Source: Plantago major
Taxonomy: Eukaryota; Streptophyta; Magnoliopsida; Lamiales; Plantaginaceae
Length of the DNA: 64,000 bases
Reading direction: 5' to 3'
Assembly: GCA_026545765.1 (NCBI GenBank)
Contig: CM048839.1
Location: forward strand, 52,436,677 to 52,500,676
Part shown: positions 34,254 to 45,885 of the stretch, piece by piece
How positions within the stretch are numbered: position 1 is the first letter of the stretch
How the letters are laid out: each line of letters starts with the position of its first letter
Notes under the pieces: model-generated
What the model was told of the DNA's origin: nothing
What the model saw: only the letters and a program-made list of their open reading frames with translations
Database searches by the model: none
Position numbers and translations under genes: made by a program

Positions 34254-35740
34254 TGTTGGTCCAGATAACGACAAAGTAAAAGACTAGAGGGGGGTGAATA
34301 GTCTTTTAAAACTTTTGTCGATAAACACGGTTTCTCAGATATCTGTGAAGATTTCTGATACTTAATTTCAGAGAGCGGAAGACTTTTCGGTGATAAGTGC
34401 ACGTGTTCAGCAAGATAGGTGTAAATACTTTGCAAGGTAAATAAAGCAAGTAATAAAATGCAGAAAGTAAATAACACGTCTTTTTATAGTGGTATCTGAA
34501 GGTGGCGTAATCCTTCAAATATCTTCTCTTGATTCCTAATTACACTAGGTTCCCAACCAAGTGTTCCCCCTGAGTTATTCCCCAGCTTTCACAGCCAAGT
34601 ACTTCCTGTACTCAGAAACCTTTTGAGCTATTCTTTAGTTTCCCAAACTAAGTACTTCCTATGCTCAGTATCCTTGGAGTTATTCCTTAGTTTCCCAAAC
34701 TAAGTACTTCCTGTACTCCACGCCGATTAAGGTGTTGGTTAAGGTAGTTTGTCAGGTGAGCTTCTTTAATAACTTGTTCAGTTATGCAGATAGCTCTAAG
34801 AATCAAGTATACACTTTGCAATGTATGGTATCTTGTTCTTGACTGACCCAAGTCTATGATAAATGTTCAAGAGAATGAATCTCAGATATCAAATCTTAAT
34901 TCAATTCTTTCACAAATAGCAATGCTTGTTAAGGATCAGGACACTTAGAACTTTTGTGCTACTTAGAATCAAGAGCTTTGGTCGCAACAGAAAGCTTGAA
35001 GGTAAGTAGTGTGCTTGAGAGAGCTCTTGAGAGTATTCAATGCATGTTCAGTATTGTAAGGTATAAGTTATGTGTATGTTCTCAAGCAGTCTAAGTGTTG
35101 ATATTTATAGATGAATTTGAGTGCCGTTTGAATAGTATCCGTTAGGCGTAAATCAAATTCAAACTATTGATATCTAAGTATAGTACTATAGTACGTTTGT
35201 CTTCTTCTTCTTCAGAAGCTACCGTTTTTGTTCAGACATCTCTGTCCGCGCATTTAATGCATTGTACTATACTTTGTCATGTAGTGCCAACGGAACTATG
35301 CATTGTATCAGATCTTTTACTATCAGAGTTCTCTGAAGCTTTGCACGTCCAAGGTATCTGAGTGTAGATATATGTGGGCACTTGTTTCAGAAACTTTTTA
35401 TTTATCAGATATCTTTTTGCAACTGTTTATTTAAAAACGCTTGTCTTCAAGATATCTGGTCATAGGTATCTGAAAACCCTTATCTTCAGCAATCTTGTGC
35501 AGTCTTCAAATCTTCAAATCCGTTGAACTTTTCCTACTGGATGCCTTCTTCTTGGTCTTCTTTAGAGGAATAAAAAATTACATTCAGAGACCTAACATCC
35601 TATACAAGATTTGCTAGACTATCATACTTAGTGAGTTTCCTCTTTTACAGCATTCAAGTGAACCAAGAGTACTAACCACCTTTCTGAGCTAAGATAAGTC
35701 ATTAGGTTGCTGATCAAAATCTAAACAGATATTCCTAAAA
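34254..35740 (-). repeat. LTR_A: 3' LTR of E5 (subfamily 2)
   Basis: 1487 bp. On the minus strand it ends CCAACA at 34254; its start reads TTTTAGGAAT (mutated from TGTTAGGAAT) at 35740. A TATA box on the minus strand is at 35102-35109. Three 44-nt paired units are at 34571-34719. The AAAAGACT/AGTCTTTT stem encloses a short poly-C run near the end. Confidence 0.9.
34571..34719 (-). other. Three tandem 44-nt hairpin units in LTR_A
   Basis: Units are 34676-34719 (outer GGAGT/ACTCC), 34624-34667 (outer TGAGC/GCTCA) and 34571-34614 (outer TGAGT/ACTCA). Inner arms are TTAGTTT/AAACTAA in the first two and TTGGCT/AGCTGG (with G-U pairs) in the third. Confidence 0.7.
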
Positions 35741-36128
35741 AATTTCCCCCATTTTGATCAGTCAACGATGACTATCTGACCTATTACAAATCTGGATGAG
35801 GAAACAATCCACCACTTAATCATTTCTTATGATCTTTTAATTCATATAATTAAGTGCAGAAAGTAAACATCAACCAAATCACAAGGTGTGATCTTTGCTG
35901 ACAAGTTATCTTTTATAGATTGATATCTGAGAGTAGGTCCATCAGATATGTTACAATGAAAGTCCAGATAACTTTTACACGATAAAACAACAATAAGGTA
36001 CAGTCAGCAAGATACAAAAATTACATAGTAAATTAGGACAACAGGAGTAACCAAGCTCCAAGTGAACATCCTAACAAACTAGTCTTCAAGTCTTCAAAAT
36101 CTTCAAGTCTTCAAAACAGTTCCATGGA
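35741..36128 (-). other. E5 polypurine tract and 3' untranslated region
   Basis: The PPT reads CAAAATGGGGGAAATT on the minus strand (35741-35756) and abuts LTR_A. The rest is the family 3' untranslated region, homologous to 61125-61487 of E2, with no open frame. Confidence 0.7.
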
Positions 36129-37307
36129 TCAATCTGCAAATTTCCTATCACCAAACCTTTTGATATCATCAGAGTAGTCATAGAGAAGAGTTCTGATAAT
36201 CATCTCTATGTCTCTGGCAAATCCGCAGACTTCCTTGTAGGTATTGGTGGGATTCTTCTTGGCAAATTGTTTGACCCACATATACTTTCCCCATTTCCAG
36301 GCATGCTCGATTCTGATATCTGATAGTTTGAAGTATTCATAAATGATCTTCAGATATTTGATGTCACCCTTGTATTGATCTTCAGTTAAGTTGAAGGACT
36401 CATAGGGTTTCATAGCAAGTCTTGCTCTTGTGCCTGTTCCAGTGATGTTGGGAATTCTGTGCACATCATCTGGCTTTCCATAAGGACATTCATCAGAGAG
36501 GTCCTTCTTCATGGCTTCTATTCTCTTGATTACTTCAAAATCCAACCAGGCTTTGATGTGGTTGGTATTAATCAAGATTGGCTTGTCTTTTCTCCATGCC
36601 ACGAGCTGTTTATGGATTGGTTCTGGAAATATTTCATTTACCAGTAAGTGCTTGAGTTCCAGAATCCAGTAGCCATTTTTCTGATTTATGCACCTGTAGA
36701 CAGAGGAGTCATTGTTGGTCTTCACATACTCAATCTTGGCTTCTTCAGGCCTGAGTGGTAGTTGAATTTTTCTTTGTTCAGCTCTCAGCCTGTTCCTCCT
36801 TTGTCTTGAGTTTTCCCTTGGGGGATTGCTTGAAGAACCACCCTGGATTGACTTGGTATTTCCAGAGGGTGTTTTAGCTGCCAAAGGCTTTGCAGCTATG
36901 GGCTCAGTTAGGCTATCAATTTTTCTTTTTCTATGAAGAGGAGCTTCATCTTCATCAGTCTCTTCATCATCATCATTAAGATTAATTCTTGTGAGAATTT
37001 TGCAGCCTTCTTCATTGCTCAGGGATTTGATTTGGCCTTCTTCTTCTTCTTTAGAAGACTCTTCAATCCCTTTTACTTGTCTTCTCCTTGGAGCCTTGGT
37101 ACTCCTTTGAGGTCTTTTTTCCATGGCCCTTGTTACCATTGTTGTTTCTTCAGTTGGTTGCTGGGAAGTAGCTACTATTTGCAAAGCAGTTTGACTTGAT
37201 GAGGGCTCATTTATTCTGAGTGGTGGCTGAGAAGTTTTCTTGTTTCCTCTTCCTTTCTGAGCAGCACCAACTCTAGATTTCTTCTTTCCTTCCCCTTCTT
37301 CCCATTC
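36129..37307 (-). pseudogene. E5 third gene, C-terminal part
   Basis: An open frame of about 393 codons is cut at its 5' side by the E3 LTR; the eight residues upstream of the junction are read from LTR sequence. It starts in the Lys/Arg/Gln-rich low-complexity zone (GKKKSRVGAAQKGRGNKK). It continues through an acidic patch and an RKRKID basic cluster to the conserved C-terminal domain (YWILELKHLLV, CPYGKPDDVHRIPN, EHAWKWGKYMWVKQF), ending FGDRKFAD. It is the best preserved C-terminal domain on this strand, with no internal stop. Function unknown; same protein as in E1-E3. Confidence 0.85.
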
Positions 37308-38897
37308 TGTTGGTCCAGATAACGGCAAAGTAAAAGACTAGAGGGGGGGGGGTGAATAGTCTTTTAAAACTTTTGTCGATAAACACAGTTGCTCAGATAT
37401 CTGTGAAGATATATGATACTTAATTTCAGAGTGCGGAAGACTTTTTCTGTGATAAGTGCACATGCTCAGCAAGATGAGTGTAAGTACTTTGCAAGATAAG
37501 TAGAGCAAGTAATAAACTGCAGAAAGTAAATAACACAAGTCTTTTTATAGTGGTATCTGAAGGTGGCGTAATCCTTCAACTAATCCACTTCGGCCTTTCT
37601 CAGACCTAGAATCCACTAAGACAGATAAATGAGGTAACCTTACATATATCTTCTCTTGATTCCTAAATACACTAGGTTCCCAACCAAGTGTTCCCCCTGA
37701 GTTATTCCCCGGCTTTCACATCCAAGTACTTCCTGTACTCAGAAACCTTTTGAGTTGTTCCTTAGTTTCCGAAACTAAGTACTTCCTGTGCTCAATAACC
37801 TTGGAGTTATTCCTTAGTTTCCCAAACTAAGTACTTCATGTACTCCACGCCGTTTAAGGTGTTGGTTAAGGTAAATTGTCAGGTGAGCTTCTTTAATAAC
37901 TTGTTCAGTTATTCAGATAGCTCTATGAATCAAGTATACTTAATACACTTTGCAATGTATGATATCTTGTTCTCTACTGACCCAAGTCTATGGTAAGTGT
38001 TCAAGAGAATAAAACTCAGATATGAAATCTTAGTTCAACTCTTTCACAAATAACAATGCTCGTTAAGGATCAGGACACTTAGAACTTTGAAGCTACTTAG
38101 AATCAAGACTTTGGTCGCAACAGAAAGCTTGAAGGTAAGTAGTATGCTCGAGAGAGCTTGTGAGAGTATTCAATGTTCTTGGTGTAAGTTCTGTGTGTAT
38201 TCTCAAGCAGTCTAAGTTTTGATATTTATAGATGAATTTGAGTGCCGTTTGAATAGTATCCGTTAGGCTTAAATCAAATTCAAACTATTGATATCTGAGT
38301 ATAATCTTATGTGAGTTTGTCTTCTTTTTGAAGCTACCGTTTTTGTTCGACATTTACATGTGCATTTAATGCACTGTACTATACTTTGTCCTGTAGTGCT
38401 AACGGAACAATGCATGCTTTCTGAGGCTTTGCACGTCCTTTTCCAGAGATCATCACAGCTCCAGATATCACTTGTTAAGAATATATTGTTTCCCGAAAAC
38501 ATAATCTTTATCCAAGGTATCTGAGTGTAGATATCTGTGGGCACTTTCCTTGTTTCAGAAACCTTTTAATTCTCAGATATCTCTTGTAACACTGTTTGTT
38601 TAAAAACGCTTGTGTCTTCAAGATATCTGAAAAACCTTTGTCTTCAGCAATCTTGTGCAATCTTCAAGTCTTCAAAATTTGTTGAACTTTTCCTGCCGGA
38701 TGCCTTCTTCTTGGTCTTCTTCAGAAAATAAAAATTACATTTCGAGACCTAACATCCTATACAAGATTTGCTAGACTATCATACTTAGTGAGTTTCCTCT
38801 TTTACAGTGTTCAAGTGAACTAAGAGTACTAATCACCTTTCCGAGCTAAGATAAGTCATTAGGTTGCTGATCAAAATCTAAACAGATATTCCTAACA
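37308..38897 (-). repeat. LTR_B: 3' LTR of E3 (subfamily 2)
   Basis: 1590 bp. On the minus strand it starts TGTTAGGAATATCTG (38897) and ends GGACCAACA (37308), so both termini are intact. The TATA box on the minus strand is at 38223-38230. Three 44-nt units lie at 37698-37846. A poly-C run of about 10 sits inside the terminal AAAAGACT/AGTCTTTT stem. Confidence 0.92.
37698..37846 (-). other. Three tandem 44-nt hairpin units in LTR_B
   Basis: Units are 37803-37846 (GGAGT/ACTCC), 37751-37794 (TGAGC/ACTCA, one outer mismatch) and 37698-37741 (TGAGT/ACTCA). The inner TTAGTTT/AAACTAA arms are perfect in the first two units. Confidence 0.65.
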
Positions 38898-39285
38898 AAT
38901 ATCCCCCATTTTGACCAGTCAACGATGACTATCTGACCTATTACAAATCTGGATGAGGAAACAATCCACTACTTAATCATTTCTTATGATTTTTTAATTC
39001 GTATAATTAAGTGCAGAAAGTAAACATCAACCAAATCACAAGGTGTGATCTTTGCTGATAAGTTATCTTTTATAGAAAATAATATCTGAGAGTAAGTTCA
39101 TCAGATATGTTACAGAGAAAGTTTACAGATAACTTTAGTACATAATGCAATTTAGCTCAGTCAGGAAGATACAAAAAAAACATAGTAAATTAGGACAACA
39201 GGAGTAACCAAGCTCCAAGTAGACATCCTAATGAACTAGTCTTCAAGTCTTCAACACTTCAAGTCTTCAAAAACAGCTCCATGGA
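38898..39285 (-). other. E3 polypurine tract and 3' untranslated region
   Basis: The PPT reads TCAAAATGGGGGATATTT on the minus strand (38898-38915), adjacent to LTR_B. The rest is the conserved family 3' untranslated region with no open frame. Confidence 0.7.
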
Positions 39286-42200
39286 TCAATCTGCAAATTT
39301 CCTATCATCAAACCTTTTGATATCATCAGAGTAGTCATAGAGAAGAGTTTTGACAATCATATCTGTGTCTCTGGCAAATCCACAGACTTCCTTGTAGGTT
39401 TTGGTAGGATTTTTCTTGACAAAGTGCTTGACTCACAGATACTTTCCCCATTTCCAGGCATGCTCGATTCTGATATCTGATAGCTTGAAGTATTCATAAA
39501 TGATCTTTAGATATCTGATGCCACCCTTGTATTGATCTTCGGTTAAGTAGAAGGACTCATAGTGTTCCACAACAAGTCTTGCTCTTGTGCCTGTTCCAGT
39601 AATGTTGGGAATTCTGTGCACATCATCTGGCTTTCCATAAGGACATACATTAGAGAGGTCCTTCTTCATGGCTTCTATTCTCTTGATTACTTCAAAATCC
39701 AACCAAGCTTTGATGTGGTTGGTGTTAATCAAGATTGGCTTGTCTTTTCTCCATGCCATGAGCTGTTTATGGATTAGTTCTGGAAATTTTGAGTTTACCA
39801 GTAGATGCTTAAGTTCCAGAATCCAGTAGCCATTCTTCTTATTAATGCACCTGTAGACAGAGGAGTCACTGTTGATCTTCATATACTCAATCTTGGCTTC
39901 TTCAGGCCTGAGTGGTAGTTGAAGTTGTCTTTGTTCAGCTCTCAGTCTGTTCCTCCTTTGTCTTGAATTCACCTTTGGGGTATTGCTTGAAGAACCACCC
40001 TGGATAGACTTGGTATTTCCAGAGGGTGTTTTAGCTACCAAAGGCTTTGCAGCTATGGGCTCAGTTAGGCTATCAATTTTCCTTTTTCTATGAAGAGGAG
40101 CTTTATCTTCATCAGTCTCTTCATCATCATCAATGTCAATTCTTGTGAGACTTTTTCAGCCTTCTTCATTGCCCAGGGATTTGATTTGGCCTTCTTCTTC
40201 TTCTTCAGAAGATTCATCAATCCCTCTTACTTGTCTTCTCCTTGGAGCCTTGGTACTCCTTGGAGGTTTCTGTGCTCTGGCCCTTGTTGTCCCTCCTTGT
40301 TCAGGAAGTTGAGTGGTGGCCACTATCTGTAGAGCAGTCTGACTGGAGGAGGGCTCATTTATTCTGAGAGGTGTTTGTTCAGATTTCTTTTGTTTCCTCT
40401 CCCTCTTCCTCTCTGAGCATCTTGATATTCTTCCCCCTTAGTCATTGTTGACTTACTAAGAATCACAAATGATTCTGAAAGAGAGTTAAAGTTGCTTTGC
40501 AGATAGTTATAAGCAGCAACCAACTTTTCCAGATCAGCCTTGAGCTCCTGATTTTGTTTGATAAGACCAGTATCCTTATCAGTAAGCTCTGCCAGTGGGC
40601 CTTGAACAGCATCTGCTTTTCTAGCAGCATAGCACGCCTCTTCAAAGGCTTTTGCAGCCAAGTTTTGGTCATCATCCCTAACCATGCCTAGATCTTTCTG
40701 AGAAATGACCAGAATGGTTGTTCTCTGAGTGATGAGATAAGTGAATGTTTTCAATTCTGCAGGGACTGATGCAGTGGCGGCTTTATCTTGAGAAAATAAC
40801 TCCTTTTTCAATTTGGCCAGTACTTGATATATGTTCAAGTATTCATTGGAGTTGACATTTGGCAGTTTGCTGAATATGTCAGGAGCAATCAGCTTCCTTT
40901 TCAAATGAGAAACCGCTAAATGTTCATTGCGGTGTTTCTGCCAATGTCTTGTCTTCTTCATCATCTGAGTTATCAGCCCAGTGATCATCATCCTCTTGGA
41001 CATTTTCATCAATGTTTTCTAGTCCAACAACCATCTCAGAGATGGGTTTCTTTCCTTTCAGTGAGGAGGATGGTACATCTTTTTGGAATGCAGCCTTAGC
41101 ATCATGCTTGTCACTAGATACTTGCTCAGTATCTAATTCCTCAGCAATTGCCTGAACAACAAGCTGGAGTTCTTTCATTTCAGCATAAGCTTCCATTTCC
41201 TTGATTGTTTGATCTTCACTCTTTTGGAGCTTTGCTCTGGATTCAGCTATCTTTTCTTCTTGTTGAAGATGTAGCTGTTGTTCTTCCTCCAACAGTTGTT
41301 TGAGTTGAGCAACTCTGGCTTTTCAAACTGATATTTTCTGAGTTGTTCCTTCAGTGTGCTCAACTACTTATTCAGTAGTATCTTTGTGTTGGGGAGTTGG
41401 ATGAGTAGATTTCTGAGGAGATGGAGGAGAGGATTACTGTGATGTCCTCTCAGTGTGCTTTTTAGCAGCTGAGGTAATGTTTCCTTGTGGAATCCCTCCC
41501 GTCCCTGGTGCAGGGGCATCATCATCATCCTTATCATCATCATCCTTTTTGTGATGGTCAGAGGGAGGTTCATCAAAGTTATTCTCACCTATTTCTTCCT
41601 CCTCATCGTCTTCAGATACAAGATTAATCACTTCAGGAATAGTGATCTTCTTCCCATTAACCTCCTCTTGCTCCAAGGAATAAATTGTAGAGTCTGGGGC
41701 AGGACTGGCTTGAATGCCATCTGCAATCTTGTCTGACCATCAGCCTGATTGAAGGCTTGAATCAACTTGTGTGCCACTTCTCTGGAGAAATCCATATGCA
41801 ATAAAGTCGCAACTTGATACTGTTCCGTGGGGAACATTGCATGGATGTAGTTCTCCAAGTCAAGAGCTCGTGCTCGTCTCGTAGGTTGATCTGTGATTCT
41901 CAATATTTCAGAGAGATCAGAGCACCTTAACCTCTGCCATTTCTTGAAGCATTGAATGTGCTTTGGCAGGGTATGAGCTTTGAAGAAGGGAAGTAGGTCC
42001 TTTTTCGCATCATCAGGGACCTTCGTGGCACTTGTTTGAGCCTGAATGAGTAAATCAGGCTCAGAGACTTGTACTACTGAGACAGGGGTTACCTCAGATA
42101 TCTTGTTGTGAGGTGGAGACTTGGAAGTCTGGTCCTCATCAACCTTTCTTTCTGCTAGAACCTGAGAATTAAAAACATAACACTTAGGAAATTTTATCAA

Positions 42201-44753
42201 GAAAATTTTTATTGACAAATCAGATATTTCAGATGTCAATTACCTCTGTTGGAGGCTCAGATGTTTGTCTCACAGAAACTTGTGCAGTTTCTGGAATCTT
42301 TTCTTGTGATGAAGGCCTTGATGCCTCATCAATTTCCATATGTTGTGAGGATTGTATGGGCAACTCCTCAACAACTTCTACTTCTTTTTGAACCTGTTAA
42401 GTAGAATGTGTTAGTCTAAGAAAAATGATCAGAGATTATTCTTTGAGGAGTAGAAATATCTGATTGAAATACCTTCTCTACAGAAGGTTCAAATACTTGT
42501 TCCTCAGAGGCCTTGGAAGCCTCTGGATTCCTCTCTGAAGAGATAGACTTTTCAGTCTCTTCATTTTTCTTCTCAGTTGGAGCCTATTAGAAACAAACAC
42601 TTATTAGTCAAGTGTATTAACGAATATCTGAAAAATTATATCTTAAGGAACTCGCTATCACCTGTAGCACAGGCTCAGATTCCTTAAGTTGTGAGGGTGT
42701 GGAAGCCTCCTTCTCAGTTTCTGAGGCAAGCTTCTCAGCTTCCTCTTGTTCTCGTGTTTCTAATTCAGCCTGTAACAAAGAAATTCTATTAAATAACTAG
42801 ATTATGTGGCACAAAATATCAAAAGTAGAGAGTTAAACCATTCAGATATCTGAGCAATGTCAGGCCGATTGGTCTCTGGAACTTGTGACCCTTCTATGCG
42901 TTGGTCTTGTTGTTCCATTTCATCTTCTTTGTTTGAAGTTTCAAGTACTTCAGACCTTGCCTGAGTATGCAACTCAGTTGCCTCCCCCGGTTGATCATTC
43001 TGAGCAGATGTCTCAGTTTGATCCCTCGCATTGAGTTGGGGAACCTGCTCTTTTGCAGGATTTTCTTCAGCAATGAAAGATGCTAGTATCTGCAGCTCAA
43101 GTACCATTTCAGCAGTATCCTTATCTGGCTGTTGTGGTTGTTGTGCTTGAGACAGACTGTTGAGTGTTGAGGCAATGGCAGTATCCTCCAACACAGTGTT
43201 ATCACTCATCAAAGCATCTTCAATATGCTTTAGTCTTTCTTGCTCTGATGGTGTAATTTGTCCAGTTACCTTGGACAAAGTTGCTTCTTCAGCAACCTTT
43301 GAAACAGGTGCTTGTTCAGCAACCTGTGGTGTAGGTTCTTCTTCAGATACCTCTACACCAATTATCTTTTCAGTAACCTTAGCCCTTTTTGATTTTTCTA
43401 GGACTTCAGAGATGACTAATTCATCATCTTCATCGTCAGAGCTCTCATCAGCATTGGGAATTGATTGGTCCATAATTCCTGCAGTTTCTGCAGAAAGGGC
43501 TTGGTATCTGTCACTACTTTCTTTAGCAGCATTGATGAGTTCATCAGCAAGGCTTTCGACAATAGTCTTAACATTTCTGAAAGCACTTTCTCTTGCTGAG
43601 TCTACTTGTTCAGTAGTCGATACCTCTTTTGAAGCATTGATGAGTTCATCTTCATTGATGAGTTCATCTGCAGCGACGGCAGGTATCTGGGAATCGACAA
43701 CCTCAATGGGTGTGCCTTCTGATTTGCCAACAGACTTCTTCCGTGAAGTTCTGGGCTTCTTGGTCGCAACTTTTCCCTCAGATACCTCTTCAGTCTTTCG
43801 CTTCTTGGAACCTTTCTGAGATCCAGTAACCTTTTTCATCATGTTTGTATACTCATATTTGTAGAGTAGGTTACTGTTGGCTATGCCAGCCTTCTCTCTG
43901 AGCTCAATGCCAAGCTTTTCCAACAAGTAGCATATCTTTAGACCATAGCTTACTGTGGTCTTTGGCTCAGCAAGTCCCTTAGCGATTATAGTCTCAAAGC
44001 CTTGAATTTTCTTCACAAATTTCATGAAGGCGTACTTTCCCCAATTGAAAGGGTTTTCCAGCCTTTTGTCTTGTTGTTGCAACAAGAACATCATCATCCA
44101 GCGTTCTTGGCTTATCTGGTCAGCACCTCCTTGTAGACCATCAAAGCATCTGTGAAGAATGCATGCCAACACATCCCAGTGAACCAAATAGATGTCGGTT
44201 ACGATGTCAGCAAGCTTGAAATCAGTGGGTGTATCTGATTTTTCAAGATCACACAGATCACTGTACAATTGTTTTACACCTTCAAGGAGATCATTATCCT
44301 TGGTTTCTATTTCAAAATCCTTTCCAAGATTTTGAAGGTCAAACAACTTGCAGAAAGTTGTTGAGTCCAAAAGGATTTCCTTTCCTTGGACTGACGTTTT
44401 TATAGACACTATTGTAGTGCCTTCTGTAACACAGGATGTAATCCTGGAGTTGTTGTAAAATTCCAGTACATCCAGTGAAGAGACTCCACTGGGAACATCA
44501 GATAGAAAGCCCTTGATTTGTGCCTTTTCAAGCATGTCAAGGATTAACTTCCTGTCGGCTTGACGTTCAATAGCAGCCGTGAGGTATTCTTCAATCATGC
44601 ACCACCCCAAATCATTCTATGATTTGAAGTCCAATGATCGGGATTGAAGTTCTCTACCAATCAATTAATAACTACCAACTCTGGTGCTTGCTTTTCCGCA
44701 GTACCAGTGGTAGTATTTTGGGATTTATGGGTAGTTGATCGTTTGGGGGCCAT
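39286..44753 (-). pseudogene. E3 third gene (envelope-position gene), nearly full length, intron-containing
   Basis: It starts ATG at 44753 (MAPKRSTTHKSQ) and is broken early: a stop in the first 35 codons and a 1-bp deletion near 44605. The following frame stays open for about 600 codons (44610-42802). The N-terminal domain contains RKLILDML, VPSGVSSLDVLEFYNNS and NPFNWGKYAFMKFVKK. NLS-like KKRK and KKPRTSRKK clusters and an acidic Ser/Glu-rich stretch follow. Four introns then separate exons of 108, 111 and 150 nt. After them come a third domain (FPTEQYQVATLL), an acidic patch, a coiled coil and the C-terminal domain. A Trp-to-stop change near 39432 and a Cys-to-stop change near 40155 break the end. 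Function unknown; not clearly envelope. Confidence 0.8.
42162..42849 (-). other. E3 third gene: intron cluster with symmetric exons
   Basis: Introns on the minus strand: 42849-42770 (80 nt, donor mutated from GT to AT, acceptor TTGTTACAG), 42661-42584 (78 nt), 42472-42394 (79 nt) and 42243-42162 (82 nt). The exons between are 42769-42662 (108 nt), 42583-42473 (111 nt) and 42393-42244 (150 nt), all multiples of three and in the same phase. The fifth intron present in E2 is absent, with exon sequence continuing directly. Confidence 0.75.
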
Positions 44754-45496
44754 CTCTTTATATAGTGTGAGTTTTTCGAAGGTATGAAAGAGATTAATGT
44801 GAAATATTAGTGATTCTTTGCAGAAAAACTAATTTGGGAGCAGAGATTTGCAGAGAAAATAGAAGAAAGAGATTTGCTATTCTTGTGCAAGTCGGAATGT
44901 TGGATTAGGCGAAAGTGAATTCTTTTGCCAAAATCCTATATATATAGCAATGCAATCTCAACAGTCACATACATACAAATTAATTTTGTGTGTAGTTATA
45001 TGTGTATTGCAGACACGCGTGGGTAAAAGCTTGTTCGTCATTAAATGCATAGTGGGCCCTGTCTGAATTTCAACAGTCCACTATTTACTAAGAGTTAATC
45101 TTTGTCGTAAAGATCAATCGCCCATTTCATCAAGGGTCACCATTGCTTCTTCAGCAATGATCAAAATCAACAATTGTAATTGTGCCCATTTAATGAATTT
45201 TGGCTATTAGCTATCTGGATCACGTTTCTGTGTGAATGAGAACACTGATTGTATCTTATACTTGTTGTCTTTTCAAAGTTTTTCACAAAGATAGAAATAA
45301 TTCAAATTTCAAGATAGTAATTAACTGTAGACAGTTGTACTATTCTCTTTTGTGTTCCCCCTCACTGAGTGATCTAAATATCTGAGTACCCGTCTCAGAG
45401 ATCTTTAAATAGCTATATTACCCTTTGGTTTCTGGATACTCGTTACAAATTTCTCTTCTCTCTCCTTTGATATCTTCTTCAGATATCTGAACTTAT
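44754..45496 (-). other. E3 pol-to-third-gene spacer
   Basis: About 740 bases without a gene, homologous to the E1, E2 and E4 spacers. It contains the internal TATA box (44937-44946) and the conserved AACTTGCA / AATAGCAAA leader blocks. Confidence 0.6.
44937..44946 (-). promoter_or_regulatory. Internal TATA box of the E3 third gene
   Basis: TATATATATA, followed on the minus strand by GGATTTTGGCAAAAGA, about 184 bp upstream of the ATG at 44753. Conserved in sequence and spacing with E1, E2 and E4. Confidence 0.6.
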
Positions 45497-45885
45497 TCAG
45501 TTCTTAGGTAGCTCCATTAGTCCAAGACTGTGTCTTAAGGCTAAGAATCTACTTTCTTGTAGTGGCTTAGTGAAGATATCTGCAAGTTGGTCTTCAGTGC
45601 CAATCTTGAGTATCTCTATATTGCCTTTTTCAACATGGTCTCTGATGAAGTGGTGTCTAACATCAATGTGTTTTGTTCTAGCATGAAACTTAGGATTCTG
45701 AGTTTTGGCAATAGCACTTGTGTTGTCACAGAAAATGGGAGTTTTCTCTTCATTGAGTCCATAGTCTCTGAGTTGTTGTTGTATCCACAATATTTGTGAA
45801 GCACAACACCCAGAAACAATATATTCAGCCTCTGTGGTAGATGTAGCAATTGAGTTTTGTTTCTTGCTGAACCATGATATCAATC
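45497..45885 (-). pseudogene. pol: E3 pol remnant: RNase H C-terminal part
   Basis: 128 open codons read ISWFSKKQNSIATSTTEAEY through TKHIDVRHHFIRDHV and ADIFTKPL to the normal pol stop. The N-terminal side is cut within RNase H, where the E2 5' LTR begins. No other part of E3 pol is present in the window. Confidence 0.9.

Larger units (their letters stand above)
34254..37307 (-). mobile_element. E5: copia element of the same family, 3' end only
   Basis: On the minus strand the order is the C-terminal part of the third gene (37307-36129), 3' untranslated region, polypurine tract and 3' LTR (35740-34254). Its upstream part was cut off by the insertion of E3, whose LTR_B joins it at 37307/37308. 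The left outer flank GCAGT (34249-34253) would be one half of its target duplication; the other half is not in view. Confidence 0.85.
37308..45885 (-). mobile_element. E3: copia element of the same family, from RNase H to the 3' LTR
   Basis: On the minus strand it runs from the end of pol (RNase H, 45885-45497) through the third-gene promoter and gene (44753-39286) to the PPT and 3' LTR (38897-37308). Its 3' LTR is joined to the third gene of E5, consistent with nesting in E5. Its upstream part (most of pol, gag, 5' LTR) is missing: the sequence breaks inside RNase H at the left LTR of E2. Confidence 0.85.

Noticed and set aside
43160..43819. Plus-strand open frame of 219 codons, Ser-rich
   Set aside because: Lies exactly opposite the coding strand of the E3 third gene and has no family features; a shadow of the real frame.
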